A stretch of 64,000 bases of DNA from Tabrizicola caldifontis (GTDB taxonomy: Bacteria; Pseudomonadota; Alphaproteobacteria; Rhodobacterales; Rhodobacteraceae), in the NCBI RefSeq assembly GCF_004762095.1, contig NZ_SIJH01000013.1:62001-126000 (forward strand), read 5' to 3'. How positions within the stretch are numbered: the stretch's first letter is position 1; every line of letters begins with the position of its first letter. Under the pieces are notes generated by a model. It had not been told where the DNA came from, did no database searches, and worked only from the letters and a program-made list of their open reading frames with translations. Shown piece after piece: positions 27,451-39,632 of this stretch. Position numbers and translations under genes: made by a program.

Positions 27451-28743
27451 TCAGACCAGCACACCATCGGCCGTGATCCGCGTCTTTCCGCCAAGATAGG
27501 GGACAAGGGCCTGCGGAAGCGTGACCGAGCCGTCCGCCTGCTGCCCGTTTTCCAAGACCGCGATCAGGCAACGTCCGACGGCGAGGCCCGAGCCGTTCAG
27601 AGTTGCCACGAATTCCGGCTTGCCGCCGCCTGCAGGGCGGTAGCGCGCGTTCATCCGCCGGGCCTGGAACTGCCCGCAGGTCGAGACGCTGGAAATCTCG
27701 CGATAGGTGTTCTGGCCGGGCAGCCAGACCTCCAGGTCATGCGTCTTCTGCGCGCCGAAGCCCATGTCGCCAGTGCAAAGCACGATGGTCCGGTAGGGCA
27801 GTTCCAGTCGTTCCAGCACAGCCTCGGCACATTTCGTCATGCGTTCGTGTTCGGCAAGGGCGGTTTCCGGCGTGCAGATCGTCACCATCTCGACCTTCTC
27901 GAACTGGTGCTGGCGCAGCATGCCAGTGGTGTCCTTGCCCGCGCTGCCCGCCTCGGACCGGAAGCAGCTGGTGTGGGCGGTCAGGCGGATGGGCAGGGCC
28001 GCCTCGTCCAGGATCTCGCCCGCGACCGAATTGGTAAGCGTGACCTCCGAGGTCGGGATCAGCCACCAGCCGTTGGTGGTCTGATAGCTGTCCTCGGCGA
28101 ATTTCGGCAGCTGGTTGGTGCCGAACATGGCCTCTTCCTTGACGAGGACCGGCGTCCAGGTTTCGGCCAGCCCGTGTTCCTGGGTGTGCAGGTCCAACAT
28201 GAATTGCGCAAGCGCCCGATGGACTCGCGCCACCGCGCCGCGCATCACCACAAAACGGCTGCCCGAAAGTTTCGCTGCGGTCGGGAAATCCAGGCCGCCC
28301 CTGGCTGCCGGAATGTCGAAATGTTCCAGTGGCTTGAAGTCCATCACACGGGGCGTGCCCCAGCGTCTGATCTCGACGTTCGCCGTTTCGTCCGGGCCGT
28401 CGGGCACGTCGTCCAGCGGCATGTTGGGGATGCGGGCAAGGGCATCCTTCAGGCGCGCATCCTCGGCATCGGCTTCGGCAGTCAACCGGGCACCCTCGGC
28501 CTTCTTCTCGGCCACCAGGGCACGAAGCCGCTGAAACTCGGCCTCATCCCCGCGCGCCTTTGCGGCGCCCACCTCCTTCGAGGCGGCATTCTGCGCCGCC
28601 GCCGCAGTTTCCGCCGCCAGGATCTTCGACCGCCGCGCCTCATCGATCGCCAGAAGCTCGGCCGCCATCGGCGACAGCCCGCGACGGGCAAGCGCCGCGT
28701 CGAATGCGGCGGGGTTTTCGCGGATGAAGCGGATGTCGTGCAT
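27451..28743 (-). CDS. serS: Serine--tRNA ligase
   Basis: A 430-residue class II synthetase. The N-terminal coiled-coil arm (about residues 30-100) is rich in Ala, Glu and Lys. Motif 2 reads [20 protein letters not shown] and motif 3 [17 protein letters not shown]. It charges tRNA-Ser (and tRNA-Sec where present). The start is the ATG at 28743, giving the conserved [11 protein letters not shown]. Confidence 0.98.
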   Translation of the reverse strand: MHDIRFIRENPAAFDAALARRGLSPMAAELLAIDEARRSKILAAETAAAAQNAASKEVGAAKARGDEAEFQRLRALVAEKKAEGARLTAEADAEDARLKDALARIPNMPLDDVPDGPDETANVEIRRWGTPRVMDFKPLEHFDIPAARGGLDFPTAAKLSGSRFVVMRGAVARVHRALAQFMLDLHTQEHGLAETWTPVLVKEEAMFGTNQLPKFAEDSYQTTNGWWLIPTSEVTLTNSVAGEILDEAALPIRLTAHTSCFRSEAGSAGKDTTGMLRQHQFEKVEMVTICTPETALAEHERMTKCAEAVLERLELPYRTIVLCTGDMGFGAQKTHDLEVWLPGQNTYREISSVSTCGQFQARRMNARYRPAGGGKPEFVATLNGSGLAVGRCLIAVLENGQQADGSVTLPQALVPYLGGKTRITADGVLV

Positions 28744-29162
28744 GGCGTGGCCCCCTTCGGTTCGTCTGACGCTCTATGCCCGATTGCCGGGCAAGGGGGA
28801 AGGTGTCGGGTGCAGGGCTTCGGATGGGGGGACTGTGTTTTGGGGCAACATGATGCGGAAGGGAAGCGCGGCGCGATGACGAGGCCGGCGAATGACGCCA
28901 AGGTGTCGGAAACGGCGGGGCACCACTGCTTTTGCGCCGCGCTTTCTTGCGTGTTGCTTCCATCTCTGCCCGCGCCTGGTGCGACAGCGGTCGAGCATGT
29001 GGCCCGAATCGCGCGCGGATGCAGGGGTAGTCAGGGGCGGGCAATGGCGCCCGCACCCTCTGGCAAAGCGGCGCGAAAGGGCTTACATGAGCCGACGATT
29101 GCCGGGCTGGACCCGGCCGAACACCTTGCCGGGCGTGCCCCGGCCCGCAGGAAAGGATGCCC
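28744..29162. other. Intergenic region between serS and yajC without a recognisable gene
   Basis: 419 bases separating divergent genes. It must hold the promoters of serS and of the yajC-secDF operon, but I see no convincing -35/-10 pair. Open frames in it are short, arginine-rich and unlike any family, and no tRNA or stable RNA fold is evident. Confidence 0.6.
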
Positions 29163-29492
29163 ATGTTCGTCTCTCCCGCCTTCGCCCAGGCCGCCGGAGC
29201 TCCCGGAGCCGGGGCCGCCGTCGCGCAGTTCCTGCCGATCATCCTGATCTTCGTGATCTTCTACTTCCTGCTGATCCGGCCGCAGCAGAAGCGGATGAAG
29301 GAACACCGTGCCATGGTCGACGGCCTGCGCCGTGGCGACCAGGTGGTGACCGCGGGCGGCATCGTGGGAAAGGTCTCGAAGGTGCAGGAGGACGGCATGA
29401 TCGAGGTCGAGATTGCCGATGGAATCAAGGTCAAGGTGGTGAAGCACACGATCACCAGCCTGCTGAACAAGACCGAACCTGCGGCAAGCTGA
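29163..29492 (+). CDS. yajC: Preprotein translocase subunit YajC
   Basis: A 109-residue single-span membrane protein. An Ala/Gly-rich periplasmic start is followed by the helix FLPIILIFVIFYFLLIRPQQ and then the conserved cytoplasmic KRMKEHRAMVDGLRRGD. I chose the ATG at 29163 because AGGAAAGG ends six bases upstream; the ATG at 29157 touches that ribosome site. It leads the yajC-secD-secF-Mth938 operon. Confidence 0.97.
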   Translation: MFVSPAFAQAAGAPGAGAAVAQFLPIILIFVIFYFLLIRPQQKRMKEHRAMVDGLRRGDQVVTAGGIVGKVSKVQEDGMIEVEIADGIKVKVVKHTITSLLNKTEPAAS

Positions 29493-29503
29493 GGCTCTGA
29501 CCC

Positions 29504-31171
29504 ATGGAACCCATGGCGCTGTGGAAGCGTATCCTGATCCTGCTGGTCTGTGCCTGGGGGATCGTGGGGGCGATCCCGAACCTGTTCTACGCACGGGTGG
29601 AGCGCCACAATGACGCGGTTGCCGCGATCGAAGCGGCGGGAGGAACTGCAACGCCAGAACAGTTGGCCGCCCGCGCCGAATGGCCCGATTTCCTGCCCTC
29701 GGCGCTGGTGAACCTGGGTCTTGATCTTCGCGGTGGCGCGCATCTGCTGGCCGAAGTCAAGGTCGAGGATGTCTACAAGTCGCGGATGGATGCGATGTGG
29801 CCCGATGTGCGCGATGCGCTGCGGCCGCTGCGCGACCAGGTGGGTGCCGTGCGGCGCGCACCTTCGCCCGACGGGATCCTGCGGGTGACGATCGAAAGGC
29901 CCGAGGGCATGGCCGCCGCACTGGAGGCGGTGCGCGGCCTTGGCACCGGCGTGATGAGTCTGACCGGTGTCGGGCAAAGCACGATCGACGTGACCGCCGA
30001 GGGCAACGACATCGTGATCCAGCTCTCCGAGGCGGAAAAGCAGGCCACGGACAACCGCACCCTGCAACAGTCGCTGGAAATCATCCGCCGCCGGGTTGAC
30101 CAGGCCGGCACCCGCGAACCGACGATCATGCGCCAGGGCGAGGACCGGGTGCTGATCCAGGTGCCGGGCATCGGCTCGGCGGCAGAGCTGAAGGCACTGA
30201 TCGGCACCACGGCAAAGCTGACCTTCAACGCGGTGGTAAGTCGCACGACCGATGCCGGCGCGAACCCCGGGCCGCGCAACCTTCTCTTGCCGTCGATGGA
30301 CGAACCGGGGGTCTATTACATTGTCGAGGAAACACCGGTTGTGTCGGGCGAGCAGCTGGTTGATGCCCAGCCCTCGTTCGACCAGAACAACCGGCCGGCG
30401 GTAAGCTTCCGTTTCGACAGTTCGGGCGCGCGCAAGTTCGGCGACTATACGGCCGCAAATATCGGTGCGCCTTTCGCCATCGTGCTGGACAACGAGGTGA
30501 TCTCGGCCCCGGTGATCCAGAGCCACATTCCGGGTGGCTCTGGCATCATCACCGGGAACTTCACGGTCGAGGAATCGACCCGGCTTGCCGTGTTGCTGCG
30601 CGCGGGCGCCCTGCCGGCCGAAATGAACTTCCTTGAGGAACGCACCATCGGCCCCGAACTGGGCCAGGATTCGATCGATGCCGGCAAGGTTGCCGCCCTG
30701 GTCGCGGGTGCTGCGGTCGTGCTTTACATGCTGGCGAGCTACGGCCTGTTCGGGCTGTTCGCCAACGTCGCGCTGGTGATCAACATGGCGCTGATCTTTG
30801 CCGCATTGTCGGCTGTCGGCGGCACGCTGACCCTGCCGGGGATCGCCGGGATCGTGCTGACGATCGGCATGGCGGTTGATGCCAACGTGCTGGTCTTCGA
30901 GCGCATCCGCGAGGAATTGCGGCAGAACAGGAACGCCGGTCGCGCGATCGAACTGGGCTACGAACGCGCGAAAAGCGCGATTGTTGACGCCAACATCACG
31001 ACCTTCATCACGGCTGTCGTGCTGTTTGCGGTTGGCGCCGGCCCGGTGCGCGGCTTTGCCGTAACGCTGGGCATCGGGATCATCACCTCGGTCTTCACGG
31101 CCCTGTTCGTGACCCGGCTGTTCGTTGAATTCTGGTATCGCGCGCGCCGGCCCGCGACTGTCGTCGTGTAA
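29504..31171 (+). CDS. secD: Protein translocase subunit SecD
   Basis: A 555-residue RND-type membrane protein that uses the proton gradient to pull secreted chains out of SecYEG. It has an N-terminal helix, the LVNLGLDLRGGAHLLAEV motif at about residues 66-83, a large periplasmic domain, and five C-terminal helices with GIVLTIGMAVDANVLVFERI (the D4 motif). It starts at the ATG at 29504, eleven bases after yajC, and is followed 12 bases later by secF. Confidence 0.98.
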   Translation: MEPMALWKRILILLVCAWGIVGAIPNLFYARVERHNDAVAAIEAAGGTATPEQLAARAEWPDFLPSALVNLGLDLRGGAHLLAEVKVEDVYKSRMDAMWPDVRDALRPLRDQVGAVRRAPSPDGILRVTIERPEGMAAALEAVRGLGTGVMSLTGVGQSTIDVTAEGNDIVIQLSEAEKQATDNRTLQQSLEIIRRRVDQAGTREPTIMRQGEDRVLIQVPGIGSAAELKALIGTTAKLTFNAVVSRTTDAGANPGPRNLLLPSMDEPGVYYIVEETPVVSGEQLVDAQPSFDQNNRPAVSFRFDSSGARKFGDYTAANIGAPFAIVLDNEVISAPVIQSHIPGGSGIITGNFTVEESTRLAVLLRAGALPAEMNFLEERTIGPELGQDSIDAGKVAALVAGAAVVLYMLASYGLFGLFANVALVINMALIFAALSAVGGTLTLPGIAGIVLTIGMAVDANVLVFERIREELRQNRNAGRAIELGYERAKSAIVDANITTFITAVVLFAVGAGPVRGFAVTLGIGIITSVFTALFVTRLFVEFWYRARRPATVVV

Positions 31172-31183
31172 GGGATCAGAACC

Positions 31184-32158
31184 ATGGCCTTCCGTCTTCG
31201 TGTCGTCCCCGAAAAGACCAACATCGACTTCTTCCGTGCGCAGTGGCTGACCTTCGGCGGGTCGATGTTGCTGACCGTTGTCGCCATCATCGCCTGGGCG
31301 GTGATGGGGCTGAACTTCGGCATCGACTTCCGCGGCGGCACCACGATCCGCACCGAGGCGACGCAGCCGATCGATGTGGCAGCCTATCGTCAGGCGCTGG
31401 CGGGGCTTGACCTTGGCGATGTGGCGATCACCCAGGTCTTCGACCCCACCTTTGCCGAAAACCAGCATGTGGCACAGGTGCGTATTTCGCCACTGGAGGG
31501 GCAGGAGGCGGTGACACCCGAAACCATTGCCCAGGTCGAGGCGGCCTTGCAGCGGGTGGACCCGACGATCACCTTTCCTTCGGTGGAATCGGTCGGGCCC
31601 AAGGTTTCCGGAGAGCTGATCTGGAAGGCGATCACCGCGATGGTCGCGGCCTCGGCCTGCATCATGGTCTATATCTGGCTGCGCTTCGAATGGCAGTTCG
31701 CCGTGGGCAGCGTGGTGGCGCTGTTGCATGACATCTTCATCGTCATCGGCATCTTTGCGGTCTTCCAGATCAAGTTCGACCTGACAATCATTGCCGCCCT
31801 GCTGACGATTCTGGGCTATTCGATCAACGACACGGTGGTCGTCTTCGACCGGTTGCGGGAAAACCTGTTGAAATACAAGACTATGCCACTGAAGGACGTG
31901 ATGAACCTGTCGGTGAACGAAACCCTTAGCCGCACGATCATGACCTCGGGCACGACGCTGATGGCGCTGGGCGCGATGCTGATCTTTGGCGGCGACGTGA
32001 TCCGCGGCTTTACCTTGGCAATATTCATCGGCGTGGTGCTTGGTACCTATTCCTCGGTCTTCGTGGCCAAGAACCTGGTGCTGTTCATCGGGCTTGACCG
32101 CGGCGACAAGCCAAAGAAACCGAAGGCCGGCAACGAATTCGCCGAAGTCGAAGCCTGA
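31184..32158 (+). CDS. secF: Protein translocase subunit SecF
   Basis: A 324-residue partner of SecD. LNFGIDFRGGTTI follows the first helix, a short periplasmic domain comes next, and five helices contain LGYSINDTVVVFDRLRENL, the conserved SecF motif. Its stop overlaps the start of the Mth938 gene (TGATG). Confidence 0.98.
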   Translation: MAFRLRVVPEKTNIDFFRAQWLTFGGSMLLTVVAIIAWAVMGLNFGIDFRGGTTIRTEATQPIDVAAYRQALAGLDLGDVAITQVFDPTFAENQHVAQVRISPLEGQEAVTPETIAQVEAALQRVDPTITFPSVESVGPKVSGELIWKAITAMVAASACIMVYIWLRFEWQFAVGSVVALLHDIFIVIGIFAVFQIKFDLTIIAALLTILGYSINDTVVVFDRLRENLLKYKTMPLKDVMNLSVNETLSRTIMTSGTTLMALGAMLIFGGDVIRGFTLAIFIGVVLGTYSSVFVAKNLVLFIGLDRGDKPKKPKAGNEFAEVEA

Positions 32159-32511
32159 TGCGCCTGACCGAGGTCACCTACGGTTCGGCCCGGGCAATCG
32201 AGGGCTATGGCCCGGGCTTTTTCCGCGTTGCGGGCCATGTGCTGCGCGGGGCCTGCCTGATCACGCCGTGGGATGCCGGACCCTGGGGCGGCTATGATGA
32301 CATCGCTGCGCCGCTGTCGCTGGAAGGCAGGATCGACGTCCTGTTCGTCGGTACCGGCGCAACGATCCAGCATGTGCCCCAGGCCTTCCGCGAGGCGCTG
32401 GAAGGGCAGGGGATCGGGGTCGAGATCATGGCCTCGCCCGCTGCCGCCCGCACCTATAACGTGCTTCTGGGCGAGGGACGGCGGGTCGCCGTGGCCTTGC
32501 TGCCGGTGTAA
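32158..32511 (+). CDS. Mth938-like domain (DUF498/NDUFAF3 family) protein
   Basis: 117 residues with the Mth938 fold signature: ITPWDAGPWG in the middle and the strand IDVLFVGTGATIQHVPQ. The family includes the complex I assembly factor NDUFAF3, but the molecular role in bacteria is unknown. It is translationally coupled to secF (one-base stop/start overlap), as is usual in Rhodobacteraceae. Confidence 0.93.
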   Translation: MRLTEVTYGSARAIEGYGPGFFRVAGHVLRGACLITPWDAGPWGGYDDIAAPLSLEGRIDVLFVGTGATIQHVPQAFREALEGQGIGVEIMASPAAARTYNVLLGEGRRVAVALLPV

Positions 32512-32568
32512 GGGCTGCAAGAGTATTCAAGAACCCTTGCAGCTTGACCTGATGGAACTCTGCCCCGG

Positions 32569-33555
32569 TCACCACAGGTGTGCGACATGGGGGGCGATAA
32601 GGCGGGTGTAGATCTCGCGGGCCTTCTCCATCACCGCCGGCGACAGGGGAGGCATCGCAGCCGCCGCGGCATTGGCCCGGGCCTGTGCCGGCGACTTCGC
32701 GCCGGGAATGACCACCGTCACCGCATCCTCCATCAGGATCCAGCGCAAGGCGAAGGCCGCCATCGTGGCACCTGCCGGCACCAGCGGACGCAGTTCTTCC
32801 ACTGCCTCGAGTGCCACCTCGAAGGGAACGCCAGAGAAGGTTTCGCCCTTGTCGAATGCCTCGCCGTTGCGGTTGAAACTGCGGTGGTCGTCAGGGGCAA
32901 ACTGGCTGTCCTTCGTCATCTTCCCGGTCAGAAGGCCCGAAGCCAGCGGAACCCGGGCGATGATTGCCACGTTCTTTGCCTTGGCTTCCGGGAAGAAAAG
33001 CTCGGCAGGCTTCATGCGGAACAGGTTGTAGATGATCTGCACCGACACCACGCCGGGCTGGCGGATCGCTGTGCGGGCTTCCTCGACCGTCTCGACCGAT
33101 ACGCCGTAGTCGGCGATCTTGCCCTTGGCCTTGATCGCGTCAAGGGCGGCAAATACCTCTGGGTCGGAATAGACCGGTGTCGGCGGGCAGTGCAGTTGCA
33201 CAAGGTCAAGCCGCTCTACCCCCAGGTTCAGCAGCGATCGATCGATGAAGGATTCTAGGTTGGCGGCGGTGTAGCCTTCGGCGACATGCGGCGAAAGCCG
33301 GCGCCCGGCCTTGGTGGCGACGAAGGGCCGCTCGCCCGGCCGTTCGGCCAGAACCTCGCGGATGATGCGTTCCGACCGCCCGTCACCATAGACATCGGCG
33401 GTGTCGATGAAGGTCATGCCTTCGTCGAGCGCGGCGTGCAGCGTGGCCTTCGCGTCCTCGACACTGACCTCGCCCCAGGTGCCGCCAATGGCCCACGCGC
33501 CGAAGCCGATCGGGGTGGTCATGCGGCCTGTACGGCCGAAGGGAATGCTCTGCAT
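32569..33555 (-). CDS. Aldo/keto reductase
   Basis: A 328-residue (beta/alpha)8 oxidoreductase using NADPH. The catalytic tetrad is Asp51 and Tyr56 ([11 protein letters not shown]), Lys82 (VATKAG) and His122 (LVQLHCPP). It resembles the YajO/Gcy-like group acting on small aldehydes. I chose the ATG at 33555 because GGAGA precedes it and [12 protein letters not shown] is a normal start. It is inserted on the opposite strand between the sec and ccm operons. Substrate unknown. Confidence 0.95.
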   Translation of the reverse strand: MQSIPFGRTGRMTTPIGFGAWAIGGTWGEVSVEDAKATLHAALDEGMTFIDTADVYGDGRSERIIREVLAERPGERPFVATKAGRRLSPHVAEGYTAANLESFIDRSLLNLGVERLDLVQLHCPPTPVYSDPEVFAALDAIKAKGKIADYGVSVETVEEARTAIRQPGVVSVQIIYNLFRMKPAELFFPEAKAKNVAIIARVPLASGLLTGKMTKDSQFAPDDHRSFNRNGEAFDKGETFSGVPFEVALEAVEELRPLVPAGATMAAFALRWILMEDAVTVVIPGAKSPAQARANAAAAAMPPLSPAVMEKAREIYTRLIAPHVAHLW

Positions 33556-33651
33556 CGTTGTCTCCTTGCTTGCGCGCAAGACATAGGGTCGCGCGCGGCG
33601 GATGACCATGCCCCTTTTCGGCGGGGCCGCCTTGGGTTAGGCCTGCGTTCC

Positions 33652-34269
33652 ATGGTGATCGGGGTGCGCAATCTGGCGGTGGCACGGGGTGGGGTGACTG
33701 TCCTGCAGGGGCTGGGCTTTGCCGTGGCACCGGGCGAGGCGCTGATCCTGCGCGGGCCGAACGGGTCGGGCAAGACCACGCTCTTGCGCACGCTGGCCGG
33801 TTTGCAGCCGCCAACTGCGGGCGAGATCGACCTTGCGCCCGAGACCATCGCCTATGCCGCCCATGCCGACGGATTGAAATCGACACTGACCGTGGCAGAG
33901 AACCTTGCGTTCTGGGCTGCGATCTACGGCGGGCCGGACATCGGCCCTGCGGTTCAGGCGATGGACCTTGCCGCCCTGGTCCGCCGCCGGGCAGGAGAGT
34001 TGTCGGCCGGGCAGAAGCGGCGGCTGGGCCTGGCACGCTTGTTGGTCACCGGGCGCCCCCTTTGGCTTCTGGACGAGCCGACCGTCAGCCTGGACGTCGC
34101 CTCGGTTGCACTGTTCGCAGGCGCGGTGCGCGGGCATCTGGCCGGGGGTGGGGCGGCAATCATCGCGACGCATGTCGATCTGGGGTTGCCCGAGGCGCGG
34201 GTGCAGGACCTCGACCCGCACCGGGTGCGCATCATGGTCCGTGACGGGTTCGACGAGGCTTTCGCATGA
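33652..34269 (+). CDS. ccmA: Haem exporter ATP-binding protein CcmA
   Basis: A 205-residue ABC ATPase of cytochrome c maturation. Walker [10 protein letters not shown] is at residues 35-43, the signature is LSAGQKRRL, and Walker B is [12 protein letters not shown]. With CcmB and CcmC it releases the CcmE haem chaperone. It starts the ccmABCDG operon and overlaps ccmB by four bases (ATGA). Confidence 0.96.
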   Translation: MVIGVRNLAVARGGVTVLQGLGFAVAPGEALILRGPNGSGKTTLLRTLAGLQPPTAGEIDLAPETIAYAAHADGLKSTLTVAENLAFWAAIYGGPDIGPAVQAMDLAALVRRRAGELSAGQKRRLGLARLLVTGRPLWLLDEPTVSLDVASVALFAGAVRGHLAGGGAAIIATHVDLGLPEARVQDLDPHRVRIMVRDGFDEAFA

Positions 34270-34922
34270 GGGCGCTTCTGCTGCGTGATGTGCGGCTGGC
34301 GATGCGGACCGGGGGCGGCTTCGGCCTGGGGCTGGCCTTTTTCCTGATCCTCGCGGTGCTTGTTCCGCTGGGCGTCGGCGCCGAGGGCGGCACGCTGGGC
34401 CGGATCGCGCCCGGGATCCTGTGGGTGGGGGCGCTTCTGGCTTGCCTTCTGTCGCTGGACCGGATCTTCGCGTTGGATCACGAGGACGGTTCGCTGGATC
34501 TGCTGGCGACCTCGCCAATCCCGCTTGAGGCGGTGGTCGCGGTCAAGGCCATGGCGCACTGGCTGGTGACGGGGCTGCCGCTGACCCTGATGGCGCCGGG
34601 GCTGGGGGTCCTTTTGAACCTGGCGCCGGCGGCCTACGGCTGGCTGGTGCTGAGCCTTCTGCTGGGCACGCCGACCCTGTCGATCGTCGGCGCCTTTGGC
34701 GCGGCCCTTACCGTCGGGCTGAAGCGCGGCGGCCTTTTGCTTAGCCTGCTGGTCCTGCCGCTGTATGTCCCGACCTTGATTTTCGGGGCCGAGGTGGTGC
34801 GGCGCGGGGCCGAGGGCATGGCCCTGGGCACCCCACTGGCGCTGCTGGCGGCGATCAGTCTGGGGGGGGTGGCGTTGTTGCCATTCGCGGCAGCGGCGGC
34901 GCTCCGCGTCAATTTGCGCTAA
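34266..34922 (+). CDS. ccmB: Haem exporter permease CcmB
   Basis: 218 residues with six hydrophobic helices. The order [20 protein letters not shown], then [36 protein letters not shown] in pieces, matches CcmB. It forms the membrane part of the CcmAB complex. It overlaps ccmA by four bases; 55 bases separate it from ccmC. Confidence 0.96.
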   Translation: MRALLLRDVRLAMRTGGGFGLGLAFFLILAVLVPLGVGAEGGTLGRIAPGILWVGALLACLLSLDRIFALDHEDGSLDLLATSPIPLEAVVAVKAMAHWLVTGLPLTLMAPGLGVLLNLAPAAYGWLVLSLLLGTPTLSIVGAFGAALTVGLKRGGLLLSLLVLPLYVPTLIFGAEVVRRGAEGMALGTPLALLAAISLGGVALLPFAAAAALRVNLR

Positions 34923-34977
34923 CGTTTCGCGGGAAGGTGAGTTGAGCAGGGCAGGTGAAGGGGATAGGCGACGGGCC

Positions 34978-35706
34978 ATGTCGATCTGGGAATATGCCAA
35001 TCCGAAGAAGTTCATGCAGACCTCGGCCTGGGTTCTGCCCTGGGCGGTCGGGCTGACCGTGGCCTGTCTGGTCGTGGGGCTGGTCTGGGGCTTCTTCTTC
35101 ACGCCGGACGATTACAAGCAGGGGTCCACCGTCAAGATCATCTACCTGCATGTTCCGTCGGCGATGATGGCGATCAATGCCTGGGTCATGATGCTGGTGG
35201 CCTCGCTCATCTGGATCGTGCGGCGGCACCATGTCAGTGCGCTGGCAGCCAAGGCCGCAGCGCCCATCGGGTTGACCTTCACCCTTGTCGCGCTGGTCAC
35301 CGGCGCACTCTGGGGTCAGCCGATGTGGGGCACCTGGTGGGCCTGGGATCCGCGGCTGACCTCGTTCCTGATCCTGTGCCTGTTTTATCTGGGCTACATC
35401 GCGCTGTGGGAAGCGATCGAGAACCCCGATACAGCGGCAGACCTGACCTCGATCCTGTGCCTTGTGGGATCGGTCTTTGCGCTTTTGTCGCGCTATGCGG
35501 TGAATTTCTGGAACCAGGGGTTGCATCAGGGTGCCTCGCTGAGCCTGGACAGGGAAGAAAATGTTTCGAACGTGTTCTGGGTGCCGCTCCTGGTGTGCAT
35601 CGCGGGCTTTGTCCTGTTGTTCGTCACCCTCGTCCTGATGCGGACGCGAACGGAAATCCGCGCGCGGCGGCTGAAGGCGCTTCTGGCGCGGGAGAGGGTG
35701 GCGTGA
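34978..35706 (+). CDS. ccmC: Haem transporter CcmC
   Basis: A 242-residue polytopic protein that loads haem onto CcmE. The tryptophan-rich motif GTWWAWDPRLTS is at about residues 118-129 (Trp120, Trp121, Trp123, Asp124), and the flanking haem-ligand histidines are in LHVPSAMMA and the HQGASLSL loop. I chose the ATG at 34978 (MSIWEYANPKKF). Its TGA overlaps the ATG of ccmD. Confidence 0.97.
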   Translation: MSIWEYANPKKFMQTSAWVLPWAVGLTVACLVVGLVWGFFFTPDDYKQGSTVKIIYLHVPSAMMAINAWVMMLVASLIWIVRRHHVSALAAKAAAPIGLTFTLVALVTGALWGQPMWGTWWAWDPRLTSFLILCLFYLGYIALWEAIENPDTAADLTSILCLVGSVFALLSRYAVNFWNQGLHQGASLSLDREENVSNVFWVPLLVCIAGFVLLFVTLVLMRTRTEIRARRLKALLARERVA

Positions 35707-35864
35707 TGCCGGATCTGGGGAAGTATGCCTTTGCGGTGCTGGCGTCCTATGCGGCAACGGCGTTGCTGATCGCGGGGCTGGTGGCGCTGTCGCTGTGGCA
35801 GAGCGCGCGGACCAAGCGCGCACTGGACGAGGTCGAGGCGCGGCAGGGGAAGACGGATGGCTAG
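35706..35864 (+). CDS. ccmD: Haem exporter protein CcmD
   Basis: A 52-residue single-helix protein (MPDLGKYAFAVLASYAATAL at the start) with a charged cytoplasmic tail. CcmD stabilises the CcmABC-CcmE complex. It is recognised by size, hydropathy and its place between ccmC and ccmG, both of which it overlaps. Confidence 0.95.
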   Translation: MPDLGKYAFAVLASYAATALLIAGLVALSLWQSARTKRALDEVEARQGKTDG

Positions 35865-36396
35865 GTGGCTTATGGTGCTGCCGCCGGTCCTGTTCGCGGG
35901 GCTGGCGGGGATGTTCTATTTTGGCATGCAGCGTGAAAACCCGGGCGAATTGCCTTCGGTTTTTGTCGGACGGCCGGCGCCGGTGCTGCCTGCGACGGGC
36001 CTTTCAGGTGTGCCGCAGCTGACCGATGCCGACTTGCGCACGGGCGAGGTGACGGTGGTCAATTTCTGGGCCACATGGTGTCCGCCTTGCCGGGCGGAAC
36101 ATCCGGTGCTGTTGAAGATGGCGGCTGACGGCGTGCGCGTTGCGGGCGTGAACATGATGGACGACGATGCCAAGGCGCGGGCCTATTTGGCAGAAGAGGG
36201 CAACCCCTTCATCGCCGTGGCGACCGACCCGAACGGACGCAACCGTGTGGAGTGGGGCGTGACTGCCCCGCCGGAGACCTTCATCATCGGTGGCGACGGG
36301 ACGGTCCTGTTCCGCTTCGTCGGGCCGCTGGTCGGCACCGACTACGAGACGCGCTTCGTGCCGGCGCTGGAAAAGGCGCTCGCGGGCGGGGATTGA
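35857..36396 (+). CDS. ccmG: Thiol:disulfide interchange protein CcmG/DsbE
   Basis: A 179-residue membrane-anchored periplasmic thioredoxin. A signal anchor (WLMVLPPVLFAGLAGMFYF) is followed by the active site FWATWCPPCRAEHP with Cys75 and Cys78, and VTAPPETFIIGGDG with the cis-proline. It reduces the CXXCH haem-binding cysteines of apocytochromes. It overlaps ccmD by eight bases. Confidence 0.97.
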   Translation: MARWLMVLPPVLFAGLAGMFYFGMQRENPGELPSVFVGRPAPVLPATGLSGVPQLTDADLRTGEVTVVNFWATWCPPCRAEHPVLLKMAADGVRVAGVNMMDDDAKARAYLAEEGNPFIAVATDPNGRNRVEWGVTAPPETFIIGGDGTVLFRFVGPLVGTDYETRFVPALEKALAGGD

Positions 36397-36651
36397 GGGG
36401 GCCGGAGCATCCAGACGGCCTGCCCACCCGGTAGCCTGCCCGCCCCGTGGAACGCCGACAAGGGCGGCGATGACAGGGGGCGGCGATGGCTGTGCTCACG
36501 TATAGCTCTGCCGCCGGCAGGCTGCTACGCCGTGGGGCATGGCGACGGCGCAGTGCGACCGACAAGGCGCGGGGTGGGAAAGCGCATGCGCGGACCTTTC
36601 TTGCGTAAGCGGTGGCGCGTAGACACCTCCGGATGCCCGAAGGAAAGATTA
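36397..36651. other. Noncoding stretch after ccmG with a possible structured RNA
   Basis: Together with the adjoining terminator this gives about 305 bases without a gene. Around 36481-36520 GGCGGC...GCT pairs with AGC...GCCGCC in an imperfect long hairpin. No tRNA signature and no plausible protein are seen. It may be an untranslated tail or a small RNA. Confidence 0.4.
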
Positions 36652-36673
36652 AGGCCCGGGTCGCCCCGGGCCT
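36652..36673 (-). terminator. Terminator hairpin beyond acnA (possibly bidirectional)
   Basis: AGGCCCGGG (36652-36660) pairs perfectly with CCCGGGCCT (36665-36673) with a four-base loop, 28 bases past the acnA stop. On the minus strand TTAATCTTT follows. On the plus strand it would also stop read-through from ccmG. Confidence 0.75.
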
Positions 36674-36701
36674 TTGTCATGGAAACCGTCCGTTTGCCAA
36701 T

Positions 36702-39449
<2,748 letters not shown>

Positions 39450-39485
39450 CGGGTGGCTCCTTCGGGAAAGGCGGCTTCTGGCGTC

Positions 39486-39504
39486 ATTGTATGCAATTGT
39501 ATGC
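39486..39504. promoter_or_regulatory. Tandem ATTGTATGC boxes upstream of acnA
   Basis: ATTGTATGC occurs at 39486-39494 and again at 39496-39504, exactly one helical turn apart. Each box with its neighbours approximates the TTGTATACAA dyads bound by FadR-type GntR regulators. It lies 37-55 bases before acnA and 129 bases before the divergent DUF1223 gene. Confidence 0.45.
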
Positions 39505-39632
39505 CGATTATCCAGTCCCTGAATGCGGGATCTCGCGGGGCATGTGTCGGATCTCTCGCAAAACCTTGATTGGCAGGGGCATGGTGGCTTCCCTATAACA
39601 CGCGAGGGGATAAAGGGATCAGGATACGCGAC

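Noticed and set aside
28892-29162. A protein gene in the serS-yajC gap
   Set aside because: The candidate frames are Arg/Pro/Cys-rich, run into yajC in the wrong frame, and lack a ribosome site.
29261-31729. 822-codon frame opposite yajC, secD and secF
   Set aside because: It is a high-GC antisense artefact; the plus-strand Sec genes carry unmistakable family motifs.
32521-32545. TATTCAAGAAC, shared with the ArsR operator region at 19863
   Set aside because: The second half-site (TTGCA) does not complete the dyad and no metal gene is next to it, so an eleven-base match by chance is likely.
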